Positions 29,292 to 40,631 are shown, counted from the first letter of the stretch. The stretch: DNA of 64,000 nucleotides from an uncultured Thalassotalea sp. (GCA_947492575.1 CANLNK010000007.1:62001-126000); one strand, 5' to 3'. A program made the numbers and translations. Notes: a model not told the origin generated them from the letters alone.

Positions 29292-30416
29292 ATGATGGAA
29301 GATAACTTCAGAAACGCATTAATAATTATCAGTGCCCTTGTCATAGCAGGCATCTTTATTCACGGGATATGGACTATTCGCAAGAATAAGAATCCTTACA
29401 AGTTAAAAACAGATAAAACGCAAGTGGAGCCGCTGTCGAGAGACTTTGATCGTACTGGCTTTGATCAAGATGGTGTTAGTGAGGTGCGTGTTGTAACGCA
29501 AACAGCATTAACCGGCGAAATTGACAACCCACCTGCGGAAGAGGAGATTCCTGATCAGCCAGCTCCTGCACCGGAGCATCATGAAGAGCCATTGCCTGTT
29601 GATGTTGCTGAACCTGAAGCTCCTATGCCTGAACTTGATACTGAGCCGCTAAACGTTGAGCCAGAAGAGCCAGTAGTTGTCGCTGAAGAGCCGCTTGACC
29701 CTACGATGGCACCTTTGACTGAATCTGTTGCTGACTCAAAAGTAGAACCAGTAATCGAGCCAACGCTATCAACTGAAAGTGAACAAAGTGTTTACCAAGA
29801 ACCAGTTTCACAGGCTAAACCTTCTAGTAGCATCAATGCAGCAAAAAGTAAGGCTAGCGCTAAATCTCAAACACTTAAGAAAAACCAATTCGAATTGAAC
29901 TTTGACGATGAAATCATCGACGATCGCCAAGAGCCTACGCTCGATGCTGATTCGGACCAAAGGGATAGTAAAGAAGCCACATTAGAAACTGAGGTCATCG
30001 TCGTTTCTGTGGTAATGCCAGAGGGTTACTTAATTTCTGGAGCGTCTTTATTACCAAGCTTGCTAACGCTGGGTATGAAGTTTGGTGATATGAACATTTT
30101 CCACCGCCACGAAGACAATGCTGGCAACGGTAAAGTAACGTTTAGCTTGGCTAACATGATGAACCCAGGAACGTTTGATTTAGATAATATGGAAAATTTC
30201 ACCACGCAAGGCGTTAGTCTATTTATGACCTTGCCAAACGCAGGTGACCCATTCAAAGTATTTGAGCAAATGCTGGCTGGTGCTAAACAACTTAGCCAAG
30301 AATTTGGTGGTCAAATACTCGATGACAAACGCAGTGTCATGACCAAGCAAACAGAGCAACACTACGTAAGTAAGATTAGAGAGTTTGAGCGTAAAAAGCG
30401 TATCGCTAGTGCCTAA
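29292..30416 (+). CDS. zipA: Cell division protein ZipA
   Basis: The 374-residue protein has an N-terminal membrane anchor (NALIIISALVIAGIFIHGIW), a short basic patch, and a Pro/Glu-rich linker (~70-160). The C-terminal ZipA domain (~235-374) contains VVSVVMPEGYLISG, the FGDMNIFHRH motif and LTLGMKFGD. ZipA ties FtsZ to the inner membrane at the division site. It lies 10 bp after smc and is followed by a terminator and ligA. Start ATG 29292 or the immediately following ATG are equally possible. Confidence 0.95.
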   Translation: MMEDNFRNALIIISALVIAGIFIHGIWTIRKNKNPYKLKTDKTQVEPLSRDFDRTGFDQDGVSEVRVVTQTALTGEIDNPPAEEEIPDQPAPAPEHHEEPLPVDVAEPEAPMPELDTEPLNVEPEEPVVVAEEPLDPTMAPLTESVADSKVEPVIEPTLSTESEQSVYQEPVSQAKPSSSINAAKSKASAKSQTLKKNQFELNFDDEIIDDRQEPTLDADSDQRDSKEATLETEVIVVSVVMPEGYLISGASLLPSLLTLGMKFGDMNIFHRHEDNAGNGKVTFSLANMMNPGTFDLDNMENFTTQGVSLFMTLPNAGDPFKVFEQMLAGAKQLSQEFGGQILDDKRSVMTKQTEQHYVSKIREFERKKRIASA

Positions 30417-30425
30417 CGATTTTAA

Positions 30426-32515
<2,090 letters not shown>

Positions 32516-32516
<1 letters not shown>

Positions 32517-32839
32517 TGGAAGCAATACTTATTGATATGGCGCACTGGTTGAGACCATACCAAAGTCAATGTGCGATGGCGATTATTGCGACACTACTTG
32601 TGTTGTTTGGTGGCGAAATTTCGCAGGCTATTCGCCAATTAATCAAGAATCAACACATTATCGTTCGAACGCTTGTGTTTGTGTTGGTATGTGCCTTTGG
32701 TTATGGCGCCTTGACGATTTGGTTGGGGCAAATACTCGCTGTGGGTTTAACGAAAATCCATGACCTTTACTTAATTCCAAGTGTTGCTGCTATTTTTATT
32801 GGTTTAGGGTTATATGCGCAGAAGCAGAGGCATATTTAA
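32516..32839 (+). CDS. DUF3392 membrane protein
   Basis: The 107-residue protein has three hydrophobic segments (residues ~18-37, 48-70 and 84-102), a short cytoplasmic loop with a TM pattern, and the features of DUF3392, a family that follows ligA in many Vibrio- and Alteromonas-like genomes. Its function is unknown. Its ATG shares one base with the ligA stop codon. Confidence 0.75.
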
Positions 32840-32903
32840 TCCCAGGCTAAAGAAGAGTTTTAGATCTTAGATAGTAAATAGTTAATAGAAAGATAGATAA
32901 TTG

Positions 32904-33524
32904 ATGAAACTAAAAAATACATTTATTGCCGCCACTATGATTGGGGCTGCAATGCTGGCGCCAATGGCTCATGCAAATGAGCTAAACACAGATACGATAA
33001 AAGTCACAACAGGACATGCTTCGGCTATGGCAAGTACAACGCTTAACATAACATTTGAGCAGTTAGAAGATTCAACAGGCTTAGTTTATGTCGGTGGTCT
33101 TGTCAGCAAAAAAGCACTGTTGCCGTTTTTGGTGCAGATGAAAGCATTGGAACCTTCGCAATTTGAGACGCTTAGAAGTGGCCAAAGAACTCGTGACCAT
33201 AACAAATTTCATATTACGCTTATTAACCCCTACGAATACAAAGAACTAAGTGCGGAACAACAGGCTCAATTGAAATTGAAAAGTGAGCAGACTTTTGAGT
33301 TCTCTCTTATTGGGTTGGGTCGCGTTATCAAAAAAGCTGAGGTTGATGGCTCAGAAAAAAATGGTGTTACCTATTTTGTGGTGGCCGAGTCTGAAGGCGC
33401 TCAAACCTTGAGAACGTCTTTTGGTTTTAAGGAGAAAGACTTTCACGCCACACTGGGCTTTTCACCTAGCGATATTTTTGGTGTGAGAAAAGATAGAAGT
33501 GCGTTAATTCATCAAGGCAAATAA
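32904..33524 (+). CDS. Secreted 2H-phosphoesterase-like protein of unknown function
   Basis: From ATG 32904 the product has 206 residues. It has a signal peptide (to about residue 25, AHA-NE) and two H-x-T motifs in strand-like settings: FHITL (His103, Thr105) and FHATLGF (His181, Thr183). Two HxT/S motifs about 70-80 residues apart are the catalytic signature of the 2H phosphoesterase superfamily (RNA ligase-like, cyclic phosphodiesterases). Members normally act on cytoplasmic RNA or nucleotides, so a signal peptide is unusual. Assignment rests on these motifs only; a fold prediction would decide. Confidence 0.55.
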   Translation: MKLKNTFIAATMIGAAMLAPMAHANELNTDTIKVTTGHASAMASTTLNITFEQLEDSTGLVYVGGLVSKKALLPFLVQMKALEPSQFETLRSGQRTRDHNKFHITLINPYEYKELSAEQQAQLKLKSEQTFEFSLIGLGRVIKKAEVDGSEKNGVTYFVVAESEGAQTLRTSFGFKEKDFHATLGFSPSDIFGVRKDRSALIHQGK

Positions 33525-33576
33525 ACATTGCCTAGTTAAACATTGCCCAAACAAACCTAATTCGAGAAAACACCAT

Positions 33577-33613
33577 AGTTAAAATCATTAAAGTTAAAGT
33601 CAATAAAGTTAAA
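33577..33613 (+). repeat. Short tandem repeat (15-bp period) upstream of the M48 peptidase gene
   Basis: AGTTAAA occurs at 33577, 33592 and 33607, each followed by TCA- or AGG-type sequence, giving two and a half units of a 15-bp repeat. It ends 11 bases before the ATG, so it forms the 5' untranslated part and contains the AAGGAAG ribosome site at its end. Confidence 0.7.
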
Positions 33614-33624
33614 AGGAAGTCGTT

Positions 33625-34413
33625 ATGAAATGGTTAATTCCAGCAGTCATTAGCTGCATCGCGATATCAGCATGTACGACCTCGTCGACAGGACGTCAGC
33701 AACTCACTTTATTTTCCGAGAGTGAACTTGGCAAAATGGGGATTTCATCTTTTGAAGATCTTAAATCAAAGGAAAAAATCAGCACAAACCCCAAAACGAA
33801 TCAATATGTACAATGTGTAGCTGCTGATATTATCAAACAGGTTAGTCCAAACGAGAAGCCAGGTGATTGGGAAGTCGTGGTGTTTGATTCTCAACAAGTC
33901 AATGCGTTTGCGCTGCCGGGTAAAAAAATTGGTGTTTATACTGGCATATTAGCTGTCGCAGAAACGCCGGCGCAACTTGCTGCAATTATCGGTCATGAAG
34001 TAGGGCACGTGCTGGAGCGCCACTCTAATGAGCGTATGTCACAAAGCCAGTTTGCGCAAATAGGCTTGCAAATCGCCGAAGCCGGTTTGTCTGCTAGTAA
34101 CGTCGAAAGTAAGCAATTATTGATGTCTGGGTTAGGTTTAGGTGTTCAATATGGCGTGTTGATGCCATTTAGTCGAACGCATGAGAGTGAAGCTGATATC
34201 GTTGGTCAGCGACTAATGGCAAAAGCGGGTTATGAGCCAAAAGCAGCGATTGCGTTGTGGCAAAATATGGCAAAGGTGAGTAAGTCAGCTCCACCTGAAT
34301 TCCTTTCTACGCATCCGTCAAACAAAACGCGCATCACTAATTTGACCAACAATTTAGCGAACGTAAATCCGCTTTATCAATCATCTTCTAAAGGTCGTTG
34401 CAATAAAGCTTAA
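33625..34413 (+). CDS. M48-family metallopeptidase lipoprotein (LoiP/YcaL-like)
   Basis: The 262-residue protein has a lipoprotein signal ending ISAC (Cys17), the zinc motif HEVGH (His124, Glu125, His128), and a third ligand Glu187 in THESEAD. It resembles the periplasmic/outer membrane proteases YcaL and LoiP of the BepA-like group, which handle misfolded outer membrane proteins. No Lol-avoidance Asp follows Cys17 (Thr-Thr follow), so the outer membrane is likely. AAGGAAG precedes ATG. It is followed by an unusual repeated terminator. Confidence 0.9.
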   Translation: MKWLIPAVISCIAISACTTSSTGRQQLTLFSESELGKMGISSFEDLKSKEKISTNPKTNQYVQCVAADIIKQVSPNEKPGDWEVVVFDSQQVNAFALPGKKIGVYTGILAVAETPAQLAAIIGHEVGHVLERHSNERMSQSQFAQIGLQIAEAGLSASNVESKQLLMSGLGLGVQYGVLMPFSRTHESEADIVGQRLMAKAGYEPKAAIALWQNMAKVSKSAPPEFLSTHPSNKTRITNLTNNLANVNPLYQSSSKGRCNKA

Positions 34414-34453
34414 GTTAAAAGTTCTAGTTGCTACTCAGTTGATTGTAGAAAAT

Positions 34454-34505
34454 AAAAAAGCTCGCTTTAAGCGAGCTTTAAGCGAGCTTTAAGCGAGCTT
34501 TTTTA
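34454..34505. terminator. Terminator with tripled 11-bp arm
   Basis: An A-run and GCTCGC are followed by three exact copies of TTTAAGCGAGC (34466-34476, 34477-34487, 34488-34498) and a T-run. The left arm GCTCGCTT can pair with any of the three right arms. It separates the M48 and symporter genes, which are convergent. Confidence 0.85.
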
Positions 34506-34538
34506 TTAGATAGCTACCTAATATAAACCTGAAAATGA

Positions 34539-35876
34539 CTAATCTTTTAAGTGATGAAAGTCTATCTCTTCGATATTCTGGCCAGCATTGCTGTCTTGGA
34601 ATACGGTTTCGTCAAACTCATTCTCTGACTTAGCAACAACCATAGTCACCATAGTATCACCTGTTACGTTTACAGCGGTTCTTGTCATATCAAGTAGACG
34701 GTCAACACCGATAATAAGCGCAATACCTTCAACTGGTAAGCCAACTTGCTCTAGCACCATTGCAAGCATAATTAAACCTACGCCAGGAACACCAGCTGTA
34801 CCGATTGAAGCAAGCGTTGCTGTCATGATTACCATAAGGTAATCAGTAAGCGTTAAGTCTTGGTTAAATACCTGAGCAATAAATACGGTTGCAACACCCT
34901 GCATAATCGCAGTGCCATCCATATTGATGGTAGCGCCAAGCGGTACAGTAAATGACGCAATCGAGTTATTCGCGCCCATTTTCTTGGTTGCTGTTTCCAT
35001 TGTGACAGGAATTGTTGCATTACTACTAGCAGTCGAAAATGCAAATATTGCAGTGTCTCGCATTTTCTTTAAGAACATAACAGGGCTTAAGCCCGTTAAG
35101 GTTTTCAAAATAGCCGAATACGTGAAAACTGCGTGAATTATTAACGCAGCAAAGACAACGAAGAAGTACTTAGCCAAATTAGCGAAAGTTTCTAGTGCTA
35201 AGTCGGTAAATAAACCGGCAAGCAAACAGAACACACCGTACGGGGCCAAGTTCATTAAAATTGTTACGAGGCGCATGATAACTTCGTTCAAGTCTCTGAA
35301 GATATCTGCGATGCGCTCGCCAGCCTTGCCTGATAGTGCCATAGCAATACCAAAAAGCAGTGCAAAAACGATAACTTGTAGCATGTTACCTTGTGCAAAC
35401 GCCGTAAACGGATTGCTTGGGAACATGTTGATGATGACTTGAGCAAGTGATGGCGCTTCACGACCAGCAAAACTTGTGTCGGCTGAAAGGTTCACACCTT
35501 CACCTGGGCTGATAAGTAGTGCCAATGTCATAGCGAATGTGATTGCGATAGCGGTTGTCATTAAGTACAAACCAATGGCTTTACCACCAATACGGCCAAG
35601 TTTTGTTGTATCGCTTAACGAGCAGGTACCACAAATGAGCGATACGAATACTAAGGGCACAACTAACATTTTAAGGCTGGAAATAAAGATTTGGCCAATT
35701 ACTTCAAACACACCGTCCACTAAAAAGGCGCGAAGTGATAGGTCAAATAAACCGAGGGGAATTACAAAGTCTGAGCCATTTGGCATTAACCATTGCAGCA
35801 AGGTACCGAAAAGAATACCAGCAACCATGGCGACAGCGATACGTACTGTAAGGCTAGATTTTTTATCTGTCGTCAT
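34539..35876 (-). CDS. Dicarboxylate/amino acid:cation symporter (DAACS family)
   Basis: The 445-residue protein is an SDF symporter (GltP/GltT/DctA-like). It has about eight transmembrane segments plus the re-entrant hairpins; the serine-rich signature FSTASSNATIPVTMETA is at HP1, NMDGTAIMQG is in TM7, and TAGVPGVGLIMLAMVL is at HP2. It takes up acidic amino acids or dicarboxylates with Na or protons. The exact substrate cannot be set by eye. ATG follows AAGAAG. It is convergent with the M48 gene. Confidence 0.9.
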   Translation of the reverse strand: MTTDKKSSLTVRIAVAMVAGILFGTLLQWLMPNGSDFVIPLGLFDLSLRAFLVDGVFEVIGQIFISSLKMLVVPLVFVSLICGTCSLSDTTKLGRIGGKAIGLYLMTTAIAITFAMTLALLISPGEGVNLSADTSFAGREAPSLAQVIINMFPSNPFTAFAQGNMLQVIVFALLFGIAMALSGKAGERIADIFRDLNEVIMRLVTILMNLAPYGVFCLLAGLFTDLALETFANLAKYFFVVFAALIIHAVFTYSAILKTLTGLSPVMFLKKMRDTAIFAFSTASSNATIPVTMETATKKMGANNSIASFTVPLGATINMDGTAIMQGVATVFIAQVFNQDLTLTDYLMVIMTATLASIGTAGVPGVGLIMLAMVLEQVGLPVEGIALIIGVDRLLDMTRTAVNVTGDTMVTMVVAKSENEFDETVFQDSNAGQNIEEIDFHHLKD

Positions 35877-36061
35877 AATAACTTCTTTAATTATTGTCGT
35901 AAAAAATGCAATTCGGATAAGGGTATCAATTTTTCGAAATAGAAAAAACTAAATTAATTGCACAGAGGGTAAGGGTTTTTGTATTTAGGTAGTGACGTTT
36001 TCGATATTTATCAGTTAAGATGTTAAAGACTTATAATAAAAACGTTCATGGAGATGACAGT

Positions 36062-38512
36062 ATGGAGCTGTTTCGACGCTTAAGTTTTGCCATGGTGCTG
36101 TTGACCTTAGTTGGCTGCGGTGGTGGTGATGGTGGTCTAAGTAATGGAGATAACCCCGATCCCGGCGGTAACGACAACGATTTTGCCTTAAGTATCTCAA
36201 TATCGACAACAGAGGTGTCGAGTCAAAATCCGGCAACCGTATCAGCTACTCTTACTAATAATGGCAATCCTGCAGCTGGTCAGGTAATCACATTTAATAC
36301 AACCTTAGGTGTACTGTCTCCAAATTCTGGTACAGCATTGACCGGTGACGATGGTGTAGCGACAATTACGTTAACGGCTGGCGACGTTAAAGGAGCCGGC
36401 ACAGTGACTGCAACTTATGGCGATGTTTCCGCCAATGTCAGCTTTAACTCTCAGGGCGATGACTCTGGGAATGTGGGTGATATTAATATCACGTTGCAAT
36501 TGGTCGATTCTGACGGCAATGCCACCGACACGATAACAGCGTCTAAGCCGGGTAAAGTAATAGCTCACGTTAACGGCATCACTTCTCCTGTCATCGTCAC
36601 TTTTGAGTCGACAGTCGGCGATATCCCAATTGCCACTGCAATTACAGATGAAGATAACCAAGCGACCATTGACATCTTAGCTGGCGGTACCTTAGGTGCT
36701 GGCCGGGTAACAGCATCTTTAGATACAGGTGAGTCTGGCGAAGTACTACTTGTTGTTGGTGCTTCAAATGTAGTTATGGGGAGCGGCGATCCGTTACAAG
36801 AAGGTGTTGCCGAAGTAAGCTTAGCGCAAATCTCTGCTGGGGGCACGACAGTTGTGTCTGTCCGAATCGTTGATGACGAAGGTAACTTATTTACTGAAAG
36901 TGTCGATGTAAACTTCTCTTCTGGATGTACTTCTGCTTCTACACCTTCTGCTACTTTGAGTTCGCCAGTAACTACTAGCAGCGGTATTGCGACTAGCACC
37001 TACCTAGCAAAAGGTTGTGTTGGTGATGATAATATTAGTGTTACCGCAAATGCCGGTGGTATTAACTTATCGGCGACTGCAGTTGTTAATGTGTTGGCTG
37101 CTGATGTAGGTAGTATTGAATTTGTATCTGCTACACCTGAGAACATTTCTATTCTGGGCACAGGCAGCTCTGAGAGCTCTACAGTTGTTTTCCGCGTGTT
37201 AGATACCAACGGTAACCCAGTAAATAACCAAGCGGTTAATTTCTCACTGAACACAAATACAGGTGGTATTCAAACAATCCCAATGTCTGCTACTTCAGAC
37301 ATTGATGGATTAGTACAAACTGTCGTTAATTCAGGTACGGTAGCAACAACGATTCGTGTTAAAGCTGCGATTGATGGTAGTGATCCTGAGATTGCAACGC
37401 AATCTAGCCGTCTTGTGGTATCAACAGGTATTCCAGATCAGGACAGTATGAGTCTATCAGCATCTGTACTCAACCCTGAAGCATGGCGCTATGATGGGGA
37501 CGAATTAGCGGGTGTGGACGTTACTATCCGCATGGCAGATGCATTTAATAACCCTGTACCTGATGGCACTGCTGTTAGCTTTACAACGGAAGGCGGTTCA
37601 ATTGATCCTTCTTGTGTGACTGAAAATGGCGCGTGCACCGTGCAGTGGCGTGGACAATTCCCTCGTCCTGAAGGTGAAGAGCTAGGAGAGGTTTTATGTA
37701 GGTATCAAGGAACGACAGAAACTGTCTCTATTGAAACAGGCTGTGCAGACTGGCGAAACACTTTGAAGCAACGTTTCGGTGGTCGCGCTACGGTCATTGC
37801 GACAGCGATTGGTGAAGAGTCATTCCCTGACTTAAATGGTAACGGTCGTTTCGATGCAACTGAAGTTTCTTCTTTCGTTGGTGGTGAGGATCTTTCTGGT
37901 CGCCCATTTGATTTAAAAGAAGCGTTTGTTGACCACAACGAGGATGGTGTCTATAACCCAGCTGAATCTGGTGGTGATAACACCAACGGTAGCGGTGACC
38001 AAGAAGAGTTTTTCGACTTTAATAACGATGGTGCCTTCTCTCAGAATGATGGCCTTTACAACGGTGTGTTATGTTCTGAACCTGCTCATGCCGGTTGTGC
38101 GACCACAGAGCAATCTTTGAATGTGCGAGACTCTATCGTTTTGGTTATGTCTGATAGTACTCCATACGCGACATACTTGAGCCCTGAATTTGATACCGAT
38201 TTTCGCATCCAAGTGGCTGTTGAAGGTGCCGCATCAATGGAAGCAGTGTTAGCTGATTTCCATAATCAGCCACTGCCAGCAGGTACAACAGTTTCTTTTA
38301 GTGTTGATGGTGATGCTAGCTTAATTGGTGAAAGTACTTACACGATGCCTAGCACATCTGAAAATGGTGGCAGGGTCTTCCCTGTATTCATCAAAGGCGG
38401 TGACGAGCCAGGTACCGCTATATTGACACTATTCGTTGAAACACCGAATGGTGTGCAAACTGCGCTGGGAAGCGTTGGAATAGACGTTAACCCTCCTAGC
38501 GACAGCGAGTAA
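36062..38512 (+). CDS. Ig-like-domain lipoprotein with calcium-binding-type loops
   Basis: From ATG 36062 the product has 816 residues. It has a lipoprotein signal (MELFRRLSFAMVLLTLVGC, Cys19), then at least four bacterial Ig-like (Big_1/invasin-type) repeats. Repeated turns such as DDGVATITLTAG and DSDGNATDTI mark them. Around residues 590-665 there are three D-x-N-x-D/N-G loops: DLNGNGRFD (Asp590), DHNEDGVYN (Asp624) and DFNNDGAFS (Asp652). These resemble calcium-binding EF-hand or dockerin loops. It is probably an outer-membrane-anchored surface protein. The upstream in-frame ATG at 36020 is not used, because the lipoprotein signal starts at 36062 with GGAG eight bases before. Confidence 0.75.
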   Translation: MELFRRLSFAMVLLTLVGCGGGDGGLSNGDNPDPGGNDNDFALSISISTTEVSSQNPATVSATLTNNGNPAAGQVITFNTTLGVLSPNSGTALTGDDGVATITLTAGDVKGAGTVTATYGDVSANVSFNSQGDDSGNVGDINITLQLVDSDGNATDTITASKPGKVIAHVNGITSPVIVTFESTVGDIPIATAITDEDNQATIDILAGGTLGAGRVTASLDTGESGEVLLVVGASNVVMGSGDPLQEGVAEVSLAQISAGGTTVVSVRIVDDEGNLFTESVDVNFSSGCTSASTPSATLSSPVTTSSGIATSTYLAKGCVGDDNISVTANAGGINLSATAVVNVLAADVGSIEFVSATPENISILGTGSSESSTVVFRVLDTNGNPVNNQAVNFSLNTNTGGIQTIPMSATSDIDGLVQTVVNSGTVATTIRVKAAIDGSDPEIATQSSRLVVSTGIPDQDSMSLSASVLNPEAWRYDGDELAGVDVTIRMADAFNNPVPDGTAVSFTTEGGSIDPSCVTENGACTVQWRGQFPRPEGEELGEVLCRYQGTTETVSIETGCADWRNTLKQRFGGRATVIATAIGEESFPDLNGNGRFDATEVSSFVGGEDLSGRPFDLKEAFVDHNEDGVYNPAESGGDNTNGSGDQEEFFDFNNDGAFSQNDGLYNGVLCSEPAHAGCATTEQSLNVRDSIVLVMSDSTPYATYLSPEFDTDFRIQVAVEGAASMEAVLADFHNQPLPAGTTVSFSVDGDASLIGESTYTMPSTSENGGRVFPVFIKGGDEPGTAILTLFVETPNGVQTALGSVGIDVNPPSDSE

Positions 38513-38521
38513 CACTTAACG

Positions 38522-38553
38522 AAAATAGCCTCTTTTAGAGGCTATTTTTTTAT
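38522..38553 (+). terminator. Terminator after the Ig-like lipoprotein gene
   Basis: AATAGCCTC, TTTT loop and GAGGCTATT followed by a run of T. Confidence 0.9.
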
Positions 38554-38614
38554 CGGTTTGAAAGGTGGGTATTCTTCATAACGCAAATTTCGTTTGTTTT
38601 TTCCGCTTTTATCC

Positions 38615-38642
38615 TTGCTAACTACACAGACCTCTGTATAAT
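38615..38642 (+). promoter_or_regulatory. Sigma-70 promoter of deaD
   Basis: TTGCTA at 38615-38620 and a perfect TATAAT at 38637-38642 with a 16-bp spacer predict a start of transcription near 38649 and a leader of about 185 bases. Confidence 0.75.
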
Positions 38643-38648
38643 GCGCGC

Positions 38649-38832
38649 CTCGATTACGGCTTATTGTGTTTATTAATTAGCCAAATCGCAAAAAATATGA
38701 GTAGGGGTATATCCGCCCAATAGACTTGCCTTGATCAGCGAACGAGCTGACCCATCGAATGTGCCACAAGTCTTCTTGGTGGTTTCCTCATTGTTGTACT
38801 GCAGGACCTTCCTGCCAAGAGATTAAAAAATT
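38649..38832 (+). promoter_or_regulatory. Long 5' leader of deaD
   Basis: About 185 untranslated bases lie between the predicted start and the ATG, ending CCAAGAGATTAAAAAATT. It contains short inverted stretches (CTTGCC...GGCAAG type segments, and AAGACTT/AAGTCTT-like pairs) that could fold. DEAD-box helicase genes of cold-induced type often have long regulatory leaders, so temperature control is possible; no known riboswitch is recognised. Confidence 0.45.
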
Positions 38833-40593
38833 ATGACTGAACAGCACAATGCCGCTGTAGGCTTTGACGCCCTTGGTTTGCCTGAAAACATCCTTTCGGC
38901 TTTATCAAAACTAGGTTTTGAATCTGCTACCGCTATCCAAGCGCAAACGATTCCGCCACTATTAGCGGGTCGCGACGTACTAGGTGAAGCACAAACAGGT
39001 ACAGGTAAAACCGCCGCATTTAGTTTACCAGCACTTGCTGCTATCGATGTGTCAATTCGCAAGCCTCAATTATTAGTATTAGCGCCGACGCGTGAACTTG
39101 CTATCCAAGTTGCTGAAGCAATTGAGTCGTTTTCACAGCATATTAAAGGCTTACGTGTAGCAACGTTATACGGTGGCCAATCGTACGGTCCACAGTTCCA
39201 ACAGCTAGAGCGTGGAGCACAAGTTGTTGTTGGTACGCCAGGTCGCTTAATGGATCACCTTCGCCGTAAGAGCCTTAAGCTAGGTGAGCTTAAACTTTGT
39301 GTACTTGATGAAGCCGATGAAATGTTAAATATGGGCTTCCTAGAAGACATCGAGTGGATTCTAGAGCATTTAAATGATGACACGCAGATGGCTTTATTCT
39401 CAGCGACTATGCCACCTGCAATTCGCAAAGTAGCAAACCGTTTCTTGAAAGAGCCTGAGCATGTAAAAATTGCGGCGGTTCACAAAGCAAAAGCGAATAT
39501 CGCGCAATATGCTTGGAAAGTTAGCGGGATTAACAAATTGACTGCACTTGAGCGCATTGCTGAAACCTTTGATTACGATGCGATGATTATTTTTGTTCGT
39601 ACACGTAACGATACTGTAGAAGTAGCAGAAAAGCTTGAGCGCCAAGGTTACCCAGCGGTTGCGTTAAATGGTGATATGAACCAAGCCCAACGTGAGCGCA
39701 CCGTAGAGCAAATTAAGAACGGCAACTCGTCAATTCTGATTGCAACAGATGTTGTAGCACGTGGTTTAGATATTCCACGTATCGATCTTGTTATTAACTA
39801 TGACTTACCAGGTGATAACGAGTCATATGTTCACCGTATCGGTCGTACAGGTCGTGCTGGTCGTAGCGGTACAGCTATTTCATTTGTGCGTCCTCGTGAA
39901 ATGTACTCGCTTCGTCACTACGAGCGTTTAACATCAGGTGTGATCAATACATTTGAATTGCCAAGTATTCAAGAAATTGGCAAGGCGCGTATTGAGAAGA
40001 CTAAGACAGAATTATTATCTGTTATCGAAAACACTGATGTGGCGAACATGAAAGAAATCATCGAGCAAATGGCGAATGAGTCAGAAGCATCGATGACAGA
40101 TTTAGCAGCAGCTTTACTCTACATGAAGCAGTTGAAGCAACCACTTCAACCAAAAGAAGACCCTAAGCCGCGTCGTGAAATGCGTGACCGCAATGACAGA
40201 GGCCGTGATGGTCGTCGCCGTGACAATAGAGATAACCGTGATGCTCGCGATAATCGTGGTAACCGAGGTGAGCGTCCGCAGCGTAAAGCGAAACCAGTAC
40301 GTACAGATATTGATTGGCAGACTTACCGCTTAGAAGTGGGTAAAGAGCACGGTGCTAAGCCTGGTGATATCGTTGGCGCTATTGCCAACGAAATTTCGTT
40401 AGACAGCAGCTACATCGGTGCGATTAACTTGCACGACCGTCATAGTTTTGTGCAACTACCAAAAGGTATGCCTACAGCATCATTCAAGCAACTTAAGCGC
40501 GTACGTGTGCGTCGCCAAGCATTAGAAATCTCGGTTTCTGAGTCGCCAGTTGTGACGGAAAAGCCTCGCCGTAGAGAGCGTCGAGCGAACTAG
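38833..40593 (+). CDS. deaD: DEAD-box RNA helicase DeaD/CsdA
   Basis: The 586-residue protein has a Q motif (FDALGLPENI, AIQAQTIP), motif I AQTGTGKT (residues 53-60), DEAD (~158), SAT, and motif VI HRIGRTGRAGR. The C-terminal RNA-binding domain (~490-565) is of the DbpA/CsdA type. An Arg/Asp/Asn-rich tail between ~445 and 485 (RDRNDRGRDGRRR) is disordered and likely binds RNA. The protein acts in ribosome assembly and mRNA turnover, especially in the cold. A sigma-70 promoter and a long leader precede it. Confidence 0.95.
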   Translation: MTEQHNAAVGFDALGLPENILSALSKLGFESATAIQAQTIPPLLAGRDVLGEAQTGTGKTAAFSLPALAAIDVSIRKPQLLVLAPTRELAIQVAEAIESFSQHIKGLRVATLYGGQSYGPQFQQLERGAQVVVGTPGRLMDHLRRKSLKLGELKLCVLDEADEMLNMGFLEDIEWILEHLNDDTQMALFSATMPPAIRKVANRFLKEPEHVKIAAVHKAKANIAQYAWKVSGINKLTALERIAETFDYDAMIIFVRTRNDTVEVAEKLERQGYPAVALNGDMNQAQRERTVEQIKNGNSSILIATDVVARGLDIPRIDLVINYDLPGDNESYVHRIGRTGRAGRSGTAISFVRPREMYSLRHYERLTSGVINTFELPSIQEIGKARIEKTKTELLSVIENTDVANMKEIIEQMANESEASMTDLAAALLYMKQLKQPLQPKEDPKPRREMRDRNDRGRDGRRRDNRDNRDARDNRGNRGERPQRKAKPVRTDIDWQTYRLEVGKEHGAKPGDIVGAIANEISLDSSYIGAINLHDRHSFVQLPKGMPTASFKQLKRVRVRRQALEISVSESPVVTEKPRRRERRAN

Positions 40594-40631
40594 TTGAGTT
40601 ATTGCTATTGATTTTGATAGCATGATTTTTG

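Noticed and set aside
36371-38120. Several open frames of 60-144 codons on the minus strand inside the Ig-like lipoprotein gene
   Set aside because: They are shadows caused by the biased codon pattern of the repeat protein; none has a domain or a ribosome site.
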